Assembly (NCBI GenBank): GCA_037444185.1
Contig: JBBIMW010000031.1
Location: forward strand, 1 to 28,816
Length of the DNA: 28,816 bases
From: JAILZP01 sp037444185
GTDB lineage: Bacteria > Bacillota > Desulfotomaculia > Desulfotomaculales > Desulfocucumaceae
Reading direction: 5' to 3'
In this document: positions 1 to 7,512 of the stretch, in pieces
Layout of the letters: every line of letters begins with the position of its first letter
Position numbering within the stretch: position 1 is the stretch's first letter
Translations under genes and position numbers: made by a program
The notes under the pieces: generated by a model
Told to the model about the DNA's origin: nothing
What the model saw: only the letters and a program-made list of their open reading frames with translations
The model's database searches: none

Positions 1-21
1 AAGGGGCGGCAGCCCCTAGCG

Positions 22-77
22 AACAAGAAAAGCGATACTTTTTTCAGCTATTGGGCGATAAAATCGCTTTTCTTGTT
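22..77. repeat. 15-bp perfect inverted repeat upstream of leuS
   Basis: AACAAGAAAAGCGAT at 22-36 is matched exactly by its reverse complement at 63-77, with a 26-base spacer. A smaller hairpin, AGGGGC/GCCCCT, sits just before it at 2-17. No T-run follows either stem, so they do not look like intrinsic terminators. The remaining leader to 178 shows no T-box antiterminator sequence and no other gene. The structure could be the edge of a dispersed repeat or an operator-like element; the window start cuts off its left context. Confidence 0.6.
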
Positions 78-195
78 TAAAGCCCTTGCCACGCCTTGCG
101 CTGCCTTTGGCTGTAACCGGCTGTGCCTGTTTGATGGCGATATGGATGTTGCCTCCGGGAATTGTTAAAAATATCTGTGGAGGAATCTAAATTTG

Positions 196-2685
196 ATGAA
201 AATGGAAGACCGCTACGATTTTTCCAAAATTGAACCCAAATGGCAGGCTTGGTGGGAGGAGAGGGACATATACCGCACCCCCGACAACCACGGCCGGCCG
301 AAGTATTATTGCCTGGAGATGTTTCCCTACCCTTCGGGCAAACTGCACATGGGCCACGTGCGCAACTATTCCATCGGCGACGTGGTGGCCCGTTTTCTGA
401 CCATGAACGGGTACAACGTGCTGCACCCCATGGGTTGGGACGCCTTCGGCCTTCCCGCTGAGAATGCCGCCATCAAACACGGAAACATGCACCCGGCGGT
501 GTGGACCAACGACAACATAAGCACCATGCGGTCACAACTCAAACAACTGGGAATAAGCTATGACTGGAGCAGGGAGATTGCCACCTGTCACCCGGGCTAC
601 TACCGCTGGACCCAGTGGCTTTTTCTCCAGCTCTACAAGCACGGTCTGGCCTACAAAAAAAAGGCCGCCGTCAACTGGTGCCCTTCCTGCGCCACGGTGC
701 TGGCCAACGAGCAGGTCAAGGAAGGCGTTTGCGAGCGTTGCAAGGCCGGGGTGGAGAAAAGGGAGCTGGAGCAGTGGTTTTTTAAGATAACCGATTACGC
801 CGAAAGACTGCTGGAAGATTTGAAACTGCTGGAAGGCTGGCCTGAAAAGGTCAAGATCATGCAGGAAAACTGGATCGGGCGCAGCGAGGGGGCCGAGATA
901 CAATTTCCGGTGGAGGGCGCCGGCGATACCATCACCGTGTTCACCACCAGGCCGGACACGGTCTTCGGAGTCACTTACATGGTCTTGGCGCCGGAGCACC
1001 CCCTGGTGGAGAAGCTGATAGAGGGCAGGCCGGAGGCGGAAAAAATAAGAGAATTTGTAAAAAACGTGCAAAGCCAGAGTGAGGTTGACCGTACTTCCAC
1101 CGGAGCCGAGAAGGTCGGACTCCTGACCGGGGCCTTCTGCCTGAATCCCCTGAGCGGGGAGAGGGTACCCATTCTAGTGGCCAATTACGTGTTGATGGAA
1201 TATGGTACCGGCTGCGTGATGGGGGTTCCGGCCCACGACCAGAGGGACTTCGAGTTTGCCCGGAAGTACGGCCTGCCCGTCAGGGTGGTGATTCAGCCCG
1301 GGGGACCGGACCTGGAACCGGATGCCATGATCGGCGCCTATACGGGGGAGGGGGTCATGATCAATTCGGGACGTTTTAACGGTTTGCCCAGCCGGGAGGG
1401 GATCAGGGCCGTCACCGGATATTGTGAGGAAAAGGGCTGGGGCCGGGGTGTGATCAATTACAGGCTCAGGGACTGGCTCATTTCCCGCCAGCGTTATTGG
1501 GGCGCCCCCATACCCATGGTGTACTGCGACGGCTGCGGCATTGTCCCCGTGCCGGAGCAGTACCTCCCGGTGGAACTGCCCATGAATGTGGAGTTCAAAC
1601 CCACCGGCCGTTCGCCCCTGGCCGAGTGCCCCGAATTTGTAAACACCCCCTGCCCGCAGTGCGGCGGGCAGGGCCGCAGGGAAACGGACACCATGGACAC
1701 GTTCATGTGCTCGTCATTTTATTATTTCCGCTACACCAGCCCCAGGAATGAAGAGAGGGTGTGGGGAGAGGAGGAGATAAACCGCTGGCTGCCCGTGGAC
1801 CAGTATATAGGCGGGGTGGAGCACGCCATACTGCACCTGCTCTACTCCAGGTTTTTCACCAAGTTCCTTTATGATATAAAGCTGGTGCCCTGTGAGGAGC
1901 CCTTCACCAATCTGCTGACCCAGGGAATGGTGCTCAAGGACGGGGCCAAGATGTCCAAGTCCAAGGGTAATGTGGTCAGCCCGGAGGACATAGTGGCCAC
2001 TTACGGAGCGGACACCGCCAGGCTTTTCATACTCTTCGCCGCTCCTCCGGAGAGGGATCTGGAATGGAGCGACCAGGGGGTTGAGGGTTGCTACAGATTT
2101 TTAAACAGAGTCTGGCGGCTGGTGGCCCCCATGGCGGGAAAATTGAGCCCGGCGCCCCCCCCGGCCACCGAAAAGCTGGTGGGTGTGGACCGGGAAATGC
2201 ATCGGTTGACCCATGCCACCATAAAGAAGGTGACCGGGGACGTGGGCGGCAGATTCAATTTCAACACCGCCGTAAGCGCCATAATGGAGATGGTGAACGG
2301 GCTGTACCAGTATCGGGAAGTGCCCGAAACCGACCGGGACCCGGCGGTGTTGAACGAGGCCGTGGAGTCCCTGCTGCTTTTGTTGGCCCCCTTCGCCCCC
2401 CATATTTCCGAGGAGTTGTGGCGCGGCATCGGTCGCAGCGGCAGCGTGCACCGGCAGCCCTGGCCGCAATGGAAGGAAGGGGCCGTTGCCGAGGACGAGG
2501 TGGAAATAGTGGTGCAGGTCAATGGAAAGATAAAGGACAGGATACTGGTTCCCGCCGGTATCAGCCAGGAGGGAATGAAAGACATGGTTTATTCTCGGTC
2601 CAACGTGCAGCGCCTTGTGGAGGGCCGCCGGGTGGTGAAGGTGGTGGCTGTGCCAGGCAAGCTGGTAAATATAGTGGTGAGGTGA
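196..2685 (+). CDS. leuS: Leucyl-tRNA synthetase
   Basis: A class I aminoacyl-tRNA synthetase that charges tRNA-Leu with leucine in the cytoplasm. The roughly 830 residues are the normal bacterial LeuRS length. The HIGH-type motif reads HMGH near residue 52, and the KMSKS loop reads KMSKSKGN near residue 586. A zinc-knuckle-like CPSC...CERC pair lies near residues 165-183, and the inserted editing (CP1) domain carries TTRPDTVFG and GVPAHDQRDFEF. GGAGGA at 179-184 precedes three close in-frame starts: TTG 193, ATG 196 and ATG 202. I chose ATG 196; the family N-terminus (MEDRYDF) would also fit ATG 202. The gene stands alone, ends at a strong terminator, and shows no T-box in the visible 190-base leader. 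Confidence 0.97.
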   Translation: MKMEDRYDFSKIEPKWQAWWEERDIYRTPDNHGRPKYYCLEMFPYPSGKLHMGHVRNYSIGDVVARFLTMNGYNVLHPMGWDAFGLPAENAAIKHGNMHPAVWTNDNISTMRSQLKQLGISYDWSREIATCHPGYYRWTQWLFLQLYKHGLAYKKKAAVNWCPSCATVLANEQVKEGVCERCKAGVEKRELEQWFFKITDYAERLLEDLKLLEGWPEKVKIMQENWIGRSEGAEIQFPVEGAGDTITVFTTRPDTVFGVTYMVLAPEHPLVEKLIEGRPEAEKIREFVKNVQSQSEVDRTSTGAEKVGLLTGAFCLNPLSGERVPILVANYVLMEYGTGCVMGVPAHDQRDFEFARKYGLPVRVVIQPGGPDLEPDAMIGAYTGEGVMINSGRFNGLPSREGIRAVTGYCEEKGWGRGVINYRLRDWLISRQRYWGAPIPMVYCDGCGIVPVPEQYLPVELPMNVEFKPTGRSPLAECPEFVNTPCPQCGGQGRRETDTMDTFMCSSFYYFRYTSPRNEERVWGEEEINRWLPVDQYIGGVEHAILHLLYSRFFTKFLYDIKLVPCEEPFTNLLTQGMVLKDGAKMSKSKGNVVSPEDIVATYGADTARLFILFAAPPERDLEWSDQGVEGCYRFLNRVWRLVAPMAGKLSPAPPPATEKLVGVDREMHRLTHATIKKVTGDVGGRFNFNTAVSAIMEMVNGLYQYREVPETDRDPAVLNEAVESLLLLLAPFAPHISEELWRGIGRSGSVHRQPWPQWKEGAVAEDEVEIVVQVNGKIKDRILVPAGISQEGMKDMVYSRSNVQRLVEGRRVVKVVAVPGKLVNIVVR

Positions 2686-2697
2686 AAAAAAACAAAT

Positions 2698-2741
2698 GTT
2701 CCACCCGCCGTAAAATATGGTAGGTGGGACTGATTTTTATT
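2698..2741. terminator. Bidirectional intrinsic terminator between leuS and the CBS gene
   Basis: GTTCCACC at 2698-2705 pairs with GGTGGGAC at 2723-2730, with one G-U pair. On the plus strand it is followed by TGATTTTTATT. On the minus strand the same stem is followed by a run of T residues (the A-run at 2685-2692). It can therefore end both leuS and the convergent CBS gene. Confidence 0.8.
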
Positions 2742-2813
2742 GCCCTCACTGAGCTAAATTATGTATAATGTAAATACACAATCTATAAATGAGTTTTGCA
2801 GCACTTTCCCGGA

Positions 2814-3332
2814 TTACAGCAAGTCGCCTATATAATCAATTATGTCGATGGCCCTTATTATGCCGGTTACTTTTTTGCCTTCAAACACCGGGATCAGTAT
2901 GATATTTTCTTTCAGCATCATTTCCACAGCCTTTGTCACGTCGTCATCCGCCTGGAGGAATGCCTTCACCAGGGGCCGTACCGAGTCCGCCACCCTTACG
3001 GCGGCTGTTTTTTCAAATATGTTTTGGGGTTGGTAGTCACCCCTGTAACCAATATGAAAAGCATGAGCTATGGAAGTCTGTTCCTGATCGTAAATAACGG
3101 CGTTTTTCCTGATGGAATTCAGTATGTCCCTGACTGTGAGAATGGCAACCAGCTGTTCTTCGCCACCAACTCTTTTATGCCTGCTGAATACCAGCAGGGA
3201 GCGGTGGTGCTTGTCGCCGGACATGACCGCCTTCAACATCTTGACGGCGTCTTTCAGCGTATTGTCGTCATGTATTACGGGGTATTCCGCAACAGGAATC
3301 ATTAATTCACGAACTTTTTTAATTTGCGTCAT
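2814..3332 (-). CDS. CBS-pair domain protein (first paralogue)
   Basis: A 172-residue soluble protein made almost entirely of two CBS motifs forming one Bateman module. The first spans about residues 1-75 (VRELMIPV..., then a QLVAILTVRDIL-type end) and the second about residues 105-172 (VRPLVKAFLQADDDV..., ending GIIRAIDIIDYIG). CBS pairs usually bind adenine nucleotides and act as regulatory sensors; no catalytic domain is attached here, so the partner is unknown. The ATG start is well placed behind AAAGGAGG on the minus strand (around 3340-3347). It is clearly paralogous to the divergently transcribed neighbour at 3403-4047, sharing the pattern EL(M)xP, TLKDAV, GxRGDY and a DI(I/L)D(Y/F)I end. 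It reads toward leuS and ends at their shared terminator. Confidence 0.85.
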   Translation of the reverse strand: MTQIKKVRELMIPVAEYPVIHDDNTLKDAVKMLKAVMSGDKHHRSLLVFSRHKRVGGEEQLVAILTVRDILNSIRKNAVIYDQEQTSIAHAFHIGYRGDYQPQNIFEKTAAVRVADSVRPLVKAFLQADDDVTKAVEMMLKENIILIPVFEGKKVTGIIRAIDIIDYIGDLL

Positions 3333-3402
3333 ATGTTTCGCCTCCTTTTTAGAGGGCCGTAATTCCGTTCATTAAAAATAAAACGCTAGCGGGGTGTTGG
3401 GA

Positions 3403-4047
3403 TTGTTCAGCCATAAAGAGGTCAAGGAACTGATGGTCCCCCTTTCAGCTTACCCAAGGGTATATGAGGAGGATACACTGAAGGACGCTGTAATTGAACT
3501 AAAAACACACCATTCAAAGGGAAACCGCCACCGTACCCTGATGGTCTACAGAGGCCCCTCCGCAGGTAAGTCCAATGCCTCTGGCGATGTGGAGGAGCAA
3601 CTTATAGGCATCATCACAATGGCTGAAATTTTGAAAGTGATTAAGAAAAACACCATGTACTACGACAAAGAACAATTCTCCATAGGCAGGGCTTTTTTCG
3701 TGGGGCACCGGGGGGACTACGTCCGTGCCGCTAAATTCGAAGAGCTTGCCTGCATCAGGGCTGGTCAGTTCGCACGTCCCCTCCCCTCCGGAGGTATTTT
3801 ACCCGGCGACAGCATAGCCAGGGCAGTGGATCTCATGGTATCCGAAAATGTTGACATTTTGCCTGTTTTCAGTGGCATAAAACCCATCGGTGTGATAAGG
3901 CTCATTGATATATTAGACTTTATCGAGGACGCCGATTACCGGTCCGGCGATCCAGTGCCGACAGCTGATGCCGCCGTCAATTCCAAAAGGCCTGCTGCGG
4001 GTGTGAGATTGGATATTCCCGGCAGGCCCATTCCCAGCCCTGCATAA
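3403..4047 (+). CDS. CBS-pair domain protein (second paralogue)
   Basis: A protein of about 214 residues with two CBS motifs, paralogous to the protein encoded at 2814-3332. It has a longer loop between the halves (GPSAGKSNASGDVEEQ) and a Pro/Ala-rich C-terminal tail of about 35 residues that the paralogue lacks. I prefer the TTG start at 3403 because GGGGTG lies six bases upstream and the resulting N-terminus (MFSHKEVKELMVP) aligns end to end with the paralogue (MTQIKKVRELMIP). GTG 3394 and TTG 3397 are possible alternatives. The two genes share a 70-base divergent intergenic region, which suggests co-regulation. No effector domain is present; the probable role is adenylate-responsive sensing, but the target is unknown. 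Confidence 0.8.
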   Translation: MFSHKEVKELMVPLSAYPRVYEEDTLKDAVIELKTHHSKGNRHRTLMVYRGPSAGKSNASGDVEEQLIGIITMAEILKVIKKNTMYYDKEQFSIGRAFFVGHRGDYVRAAKFEELACIRAGQFARPLPSGGILPGDSIARAVDLMVSENVDILPVFSGIKPIGVIRLIDILDFIEDADYRSGDPVPTADAAVNSKRPAAGVRLDIPGRPIPSPA

Positions 4048-4082
4048 TACTTCGGGAAATATTCCCTTGGCGGAGATTGGAT

Positions 4083-4164
4083 GAAACAAAAGACCAGCCG
4101 CTTCATTTCTGAAGCTGCCGGCCTATCGTTGCTCGATTCAGCCATACCATTATGCATCATTACT
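4083..4164 (-). ncRNA. Candidate small structured RNA (left copy of a divergent pair)
   Basis: Read on the minus strand, a short transcript from the promoter at 4171-4200 would contain GGCTGAATCG, a small ATCG/CGAT stem-loop and ACGATAGGCCGGCAG. It then has a GAAA-tetraloop hairpin (4094-4121) followed by TCTTTTGTTT, which is an intrinsic terminator. No gene lies downstream before the convergent 3' end of the CBS gene at 4047. The product would therefore be a free RNA of about 80 nt. The first 30 bases of the element recur in inverse orientation at 4320-4349. I do not recognise a known RNA family. The call is inference from promoter, structure and terminator. Confidence 0.35.
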
Positions 4165-4170
4165 TGTTAC

Positions 4171-4200
4171 ATGTTACCACAAACACATTATCGGTGTCAA
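4171..4200 (-). promoter_or_regulatory. Putative sigma-A promoter reading left
   Basis: On the minus strand TTGACA (4200-4195) is separated by 18 bases from TAACAT (4176-4171). This would start transcription near 4164, just before the left structured element. The -35 is a perfect match and the -10 matches four of six positions. Confidence 0.45.
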
Positions 4201-4233
4201 TGAGGGTTTTTTTAAAAAAATCAATAATAGAGA

Positions 4234-4263
4234 TTGACATGTAAAATCTTTTTTTGTTATTCT
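4234..4263 (+). promoter_or_regulatory. Putative sigma-A promoter for the permease leader
   Basis: TTGACA at 4234-4239 and TATTCT at 4258-4263 are separated by 18 bases. This would give a leader of about 370 bases ahead of the permease gene, containing the right-hand copy of the structured element. It lies back to back with the leftward promoter, with 33 bases between the two -35 boxes. Confidence 0.45.
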
Positions 4264-4319
4264 TTTAACAAGCATTTTAATATTGCTGAACAACAATGCG
4301 CAGTAAAAAATATGTATTT

Positions 4320-4391
4320 TGGCTGAATCGAAGAACGATAGGCCGGCAGTTTCCGTGGCGCAGCCCGGAGGTTTGCCGGCTTTAATTTTTT
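4320..4391 (+). promoter_or_regulatory. Structured leader element with terminator-like hairpin (possible attenuator)
   Basis: The right copy of the repeated element (4320-4349) continues into a hairpin whose outer stem is GCCGGCA (4342-4348) with TGCCGGC (4374-4380). TTTAATTTTTT at 4381-4391 follows directly. Additional inner pairing is possible (TTCC with GGAG, GGC with GCC). Placed between a promoter and the permease gene, it could act as an attenuator or riboswitch expression platform, or simply terminate a second small RNA. I do not recognise the motif as a known riboswitch class. Confidence 0.4.
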
Positions 4392-4640
4392 GCAATTTTT
4401 TACGATATGGGTAATTGAGTGGGATGAATAAGTTGCAGGTTATGTGCGTTTATATATGCGCAAAAAAGTACAAATACAAAAAAGGAGGTGCGTGCTGGGG
4501 GCAGTATGATGAAGATAATTTGAATCAAGCCAGTTTTTCATTGGAGAAGTTGGGTTGCGGGCACTGTGGCGCCGGCATTTGGCCGGTGTGTTCTCAAGAA
4601 AAGAGATGTTATAAGGAAAGGGATTAGGGGGTGTTGCATT
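4392..4640 (+). other. Leader segment with an isolated strong Shine-Dalgarno
   Basis: This gene-free stretch contains a textbook ribosome binding site, AAAGGAGGTG at 4481-4490, that serves no credible gene. The nearest starts give only five-codon frames: GTG 4492 (MLGAV) and ATG 4506 (MMKII). A longer frame through 4627 has unconvincing composition. It may be a leader peptide signal or the remnant of a lost gene. The permease start lies 150 bases further on with its own site. Confidence 0.35.
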
Positions 4641-6068
4641 ATGGCTAACGTTGCAACCGAAGCATCCGTAGAAGCCCAGAGCCAGAGCCAGTCTTTGCAG
4701 AAAAGGCTTTTATGGATCGGAGTAGCCGCCGCCATAGGTATTTTCGTTTATTCACTACCGACGCCGGCGGGGCTGTCGGCCAAGGGGCATATTTATCTGG
4801 CGCTGCTGTCGGCCCTTCTGGTCATGTTTTTGACCGAGCCGCTGCCACTGCCGATGGTTATGACCGTGTCCGGCATCGGACTTATTACCTTCAATATAGG
4901 AGACGCCAAAACCGTTTGGACCGGCTACGCCAACCCGGTGGTGTTTTTTGTCCTGGGGTGCCTGATGATAGCCATCGTTGCCGAGCATGTGGGCCTGACC
5001 GACCGTCTGGGCAATTTCCTCCTCAGGCTGACCGGCACCAATGTAGTGAAATTTTCGTTTGTATCCTGCATGGGCCTCGGCCTTGCCTCTTCCGTCATGC
5101 ACGACGTGGCGGCGGCCACCATTGGAATTATGGCCATGATTCCTTTGATGAGGGCGGCGGGCATCCAACCCGGCAGCCGCACCGGAGCCTTCCTGCTCAT
5201 CGCCCTGCCCTTCAGCTGCTCTGCTGGAGGCATGGGCACGCTGGTGGGGGGCGGCAGGAACATAGTGTCGGCAGCTTTTCTAAAAGAGATCACGGGAATG
5301 GAGCTGGATTTCTTCACCTGGACCCTGTACGCCTTTCCGGCCGCAGTTATAGCGATACCGGCCGTGTGGTTCGCGGTGTTTCTCGTTTTCCGCCCGGATG
5401 TAAAGCTTGCTTTTCCGGAGCTGAGTGAAGAGCAAAAAGTAAAGAAACCCCTGTCACCGGCGGAGAAAAAGGCGCTGTTCATCATCGCCATTGTGTTCCT
5501 GGGCTTTCTGACCAAGAACGCGCACGGGCTTGACTATTCCATAGTGGTGATGGGGGGTGCGTTGCTGCTGGTCCTGCTGGGACTTATCGACTGGAGCTCA
5601 CTGCATGAAAAGACCGAGTGGGCGGTTACTTTCCTGGTTTTCGGCGGAGGCATAGCCCTGGGGACCGCCATGGGTTACAGCGGCGCCGCCGAGTACCTGG
5701 CCAGCGTTTTCTTCCCCTTTGTGAAAGGCAAAGGCTGGCTTTTGCTGTTCGTAGGCGTGGGAGTGTTCGCCGCCCTTCTCACCAATCTGATGGCCAATGT
5801 GGCCGCCTCAGCATTGATTCTGCCCATCGCCATTCCGCTGGACCAAAAGAGCGGCATAAATCCCATGATTATCGCCATGACCCTGGGGATGTACACGTCC
5901 TTCGCCTACTTACTGGTCATAGGCTGTCCGCCCAATGTGGTGTCATACAGCTACGGCTATTTCAAGCCGTCCCAAATGGCCAAGGCCGGGCTGGTGGCAT
6001 TGCCCGTGGGGGTGCTGGCGCTCATACTGGTGGCTATGACCTGGTGGAAGGTTGTCGGGCTGGTGTAA
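4641..6068 (+). CDS. SLC13/DASS-type anion:sodium symporter-like permease
   Basis: An integral membrane protein of 475 residues with about 11-12 hydrophobic segments, of the divalent anion:Na+ symporter (DASS, SLC13) group in the ion transporter superfamily. The ATG at 4641 follows GGGGGTG; upstream in-frame codons (GTG 4566) lack a binding site. In this family two pseudo-symmetric Ser-Asn-Thr motifs bind the anion and sodium. Here the C-terminal one is recognisable as TNLMANVAASALILPIA near residues 380-396. The N-terminal one is replaced by MHDVAAATIGIM near residue 152. Substrate is therefore uncertain (dicarboxylate, sulfate or another oxyanion). A charged loop (residues 255-280) separates the two halves, as is typical. 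The gene is monocistronic, with a long structured leader and a hairpin after its stop. Confidence 0.85.
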   Translation: MANVATEASVEAQSQSQSLQKRLLWIGVAAAIGIFVYSLPTPAGLSAKGHIYLALLSALLVMFLTEPLPLPMVMTVSGIGLITFNIGDAKTVWTGYANPVVFFVLGCLMIAIVAEHVGLTDRLGNFLLRLTGTNVVKFSFVSCMGLGLASSVMHDVAAATIGIMAMIPLMRAAGIQPGSRTGAFLLIALPFSCSAGGMGTLVGGGRNIVSAAFLKEITGMELDFFTWTLYAFPAAVIAIPAVWFAVFLVFRPDVKLAFPELSEEQKVKKPLSPAEKKALFIIAIVFLGFLTKNAHGLDYSIVVMGGALLLVLLGLIDWSSLHEKTEWAVTFLVFGGGIALGTAMGYSGAAEYLASVFFPFVKGKGWLLLFVGVGVFAALLTNLMANVAASALILPIAIPLDQKSGINPMIIAMTLGMYTSFAYLLVIGCPPNVVSYSYGYFKPSQMAKAGLVALPVGVLALILVAMTWWKVVGLV

Positions 6069-6078
6069 ATAATCCGTT

Positions 6079-6105
6079 CAAGCCCCGGCTGTTTTCCGGG
6101 GCTTG
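6079..6105 (+). terminator. Stem-loop after the permease gene
   Basis: CAAGCCCCGG (6079-6088) pairs perfectly with CCGGGGCTTG (6096-6105) around a seven-base loop. The downstream sequence ATTAAGCG lacks a T-run. It may be a weak terminator or an mRNA-stabilising 3' stem. Confidence 0.55.
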
Positions 6106-6148
6106 ATTAAGCGTGTCAATTTTTATAAATGATTGTATGGTTGAGTTG

Positions 6149-6157
6149 TGATATAAT
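6149..6157 (+). promoter_or_regulatory. Extended -10 promoter of the Mrp operon
   Basis: TGATATAAT combines a perfect TATAAT (6152-6157) with the extended TG. No good -35 is found at the right distance, which fits an extended -10 promoter. The 110-base leader that follows contains an AGGGC/GCCCT stem. TTTACGTTTTA occurs twice, at 6159-6169 and 6240-6250, the second copy running into a T-rich tract ahead of the first gene. Confidence 0.6.
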
Positions 6158-6276
6158 ATTTACGTTTTAGGGCGTATTTTTTCAGTGCCCTGGCAAGGGG
6201 GTGGGGCTGCAGAGTCGCGGGGGTCGTGGTAACGCAGTGTTTACGTTTTATTTTTTATGAGGGCTGGGGATAGAGT

Positions 6277-6780
6277 ATGCTGGGTTTTTTGATGACGGCT
6301 TTGATAATGTTTGCCTTCTGGTTCCTGCTGTCCGGCCAGACGAGTCCCATTCTCCTTATTCTGGGCGTGGTTTCAAGTATTCTGGTGGCGCGCTGGTCCA
6401 AGGATTTACTGATCGGCAGAATGGACGGGCTTCCCGACCTGGGCAGGGTGGTCCGCATTATTGCGTACCTGCCCTGGCTTCTGTGGCAGATCGTGCTGGC
6501 CAACTTCCATGTGATTTATCTCGTGCTGCATCCAAAGATGCCCATTGAACCGCAGATGGTAAGGTTTAAAAACAGCCTGAAAACTGATTTGGGGATAGTC
6601 ATTTTAGCCAATTCCATCACCTTGACCCCGGGCACCATCACCGTGGAAGGGGACCATGACGAGTTCATAGTGCACGCCGTTTCCAAAAAAACGGCGGAAG
6701 ACTTGCTTTCGGGGGAGATGCAGGAAAGGGTGCTGGGAATCGAGGGGGGCGAAAAGGAGTTGAAGAAGCTTTATGTCTGA
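6277..6780 (+). CDS. mrpE: Mrp antiporter subunit E (MnhE/MrpE)
   Basis: First gene of a cation/proton antiporter operon, 167 residues. It has an N-terminal membrane part (about two to three helices up to residue 85) and a C-terminal cytoplasmic domain. The subunit-E hallmark ANSITLTPGTITV appears near residues 110-122. MrpE is a small accessory subunit needed for assembly of the multisubunit complex, equivalent to MbhA of archaeal membrane-bound hydrogenase. The ATG start is preceded only by a weak purine-rich stretch. The gene overlaps the next by eight bases, showing translational coupling. Confidence 0.93.
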   Translation: MLGFLMTALIMFAFWFLLSGQTSPILLILGVVSSILVARWSKDLLIGRMDGLPDLGRVVRIIAYLPWLLWQIVLANFHVIYLVLHPKMPIEPQMVRFKNSLKTDLGIVILANSITLTPGTITVEGDHDEFIVHAVSKKTAEDLLSGEMQERVLGIEGGEKELKKLYV

Positions 6781-7048
6781 CATCACCATTTTTGAGCTGG
6801 CGGCCTTCGTCATTGTCCTTGCGGCCGTCCCGGTGCTGTACAGGGTTGTGGCCGGCCCCAACATATTCAACCGCATTATGGGCGTGAATGTGCTGGGCAC
6901 AAAAACAGTGGTGATACTGATCCTGGTGGGCTATATATACGGCAGGCCGGATATTTTTTTGGACATAGCCATCGTGTATGCCCTGATTAATTTTACCGCC
7001 GTGCTGGCTTTTTTACGATATGTGGAGACCGGCAGGCTGGATAAGTAA
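6773..7048 (+). CDS. mrpF: Mrp antiporter subunit F (MnhF/MrpF)
   Basis: A 91-residue protein of three predicted membrane helices, the usual length for MrpF. It carries the family pattern YRVVAGPNIFNRIMGVNVLGTK and a C-terminal helix ending FLRYVETG. The ATG lies inside the end of mrpE with AAGGAG upstream (about 6754-6759), so translation is coupled. Corresponds to MbhB in archaeal complexes. Confidence 0.93.
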   Translation: MSDITIFELAAFVIVLAAVPVLYRVVAGPNIFNRIMGVNVLGTKTVVILILVGYIYGRPDIFLDIAIVYALINFTAVLAFLRYVETGRLDK

Positions 7049-7076
7049 CTCAACACAAGCGACGGGATGGGAGATT

Positions 7077-7475
7077 ATGGTTATAGATATTAAAACGGTT
7101 GTTACGGCGGTTTTCCTTGCCATAGGTTGTTTTTTGTTCATTGTCGCTTCCATAGGAGTGATGAGGTTCCCGGATTTTTACACCAGGCTGCATGCCGCCG
7201 GCAAAGTGGATACCATGGGGCAGACCTTTATCCTACTGGGTCTTTTGTTTTATTCGGGCTTCTCCTTGGTGGGCATCAAGCTGGTCATTATCATGGCGTT
7301 TATTTATATTATCAACCCCACGGCCACCCATTTCCTCACCAAGGCGGCATACGTCAGGGGACTGAAGCCCTGGGTCAGAGGCGACAGGTTTGAGCCGTAT
7401 ATTGAGGTGGAAGCCGCCGGCGACGGCGGGCAGCCGACAAGGCCCCGGAAGCCGGCCGGCAGGTTGAAAAGATGA
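7077..7475 (+). CDS. mrpG: Mrp antiporter subunit G (MnhG/MrpG)
   Basis: A 132-residue subunit with three predicted helices and the MrpG signature GVMRFPDFYTRLHAAGKVDT followed by a glycine-rich helix. I chose ATG 7077 because GGGAG lies a few bases upstream and the family N-terminus fits; upstream ATG 7020 would overlap mrpF and add an unrelated 19-residue extension. The C-terminal tail from about residue 95 is polar, Pro/Arg-rich and longer than in many MrpG proteins. Corresponds to MbhC. Confidence 0.9.
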   Translation: MVIDIKTVVTAVFLAIGCFLFIVASIGVMRFPDFYTRLHAAGKVDTMGQTFILLGLLFYSGFSLVGIKLVIIMAFIYIINPTATHFLTKAAYVRGLKPWVRGDRFEPYIEVEAAGDGGQPTRPRKPAGRLKR

Positions 7476-7512
7476 TTGCTTGAAAATTAACTATTGTTTT
7501 GGAGATGAAGTT

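Larger units (their letters stand above)
4111..4353. repeat. Inverted repeat pair with about 34-bp arms
   Basis: The arm at 4111-4144 and the arm at 4320-4353 are reverse complements at about 32 of 34 positions; the core CTGCCGGCCTATCGTT is exact. They are separated by 175 AT-rich bases that hold two outward-facing promoter-like sequences. In each outward direction the arm leads into a different terminator-like hairpin. Conservation therefore covers the proximal sequence and the first stem, but not the distal hairpin sequence. Confidence 0.75.

Noticed and set aside
1..192. T-box leader for leuS
   Set aside because: The conserved antiterminator sequence and a following terminator are absent; only simple inverted repeats are visible.
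4320..4395. c-di-GMP-I (GEMM) riboswitch
   Set aside because: ACGATAGGC resembles part of the consensus, but the GGCAAACC and CGCAAAGC blocks are missing.
4415..4627. 70-codon frame in the permease leader
   Set aside because: No ribosome binding site at its start, odd Cys/Lys/Tyr-rich composition, and it overlaps a better-explained leader.
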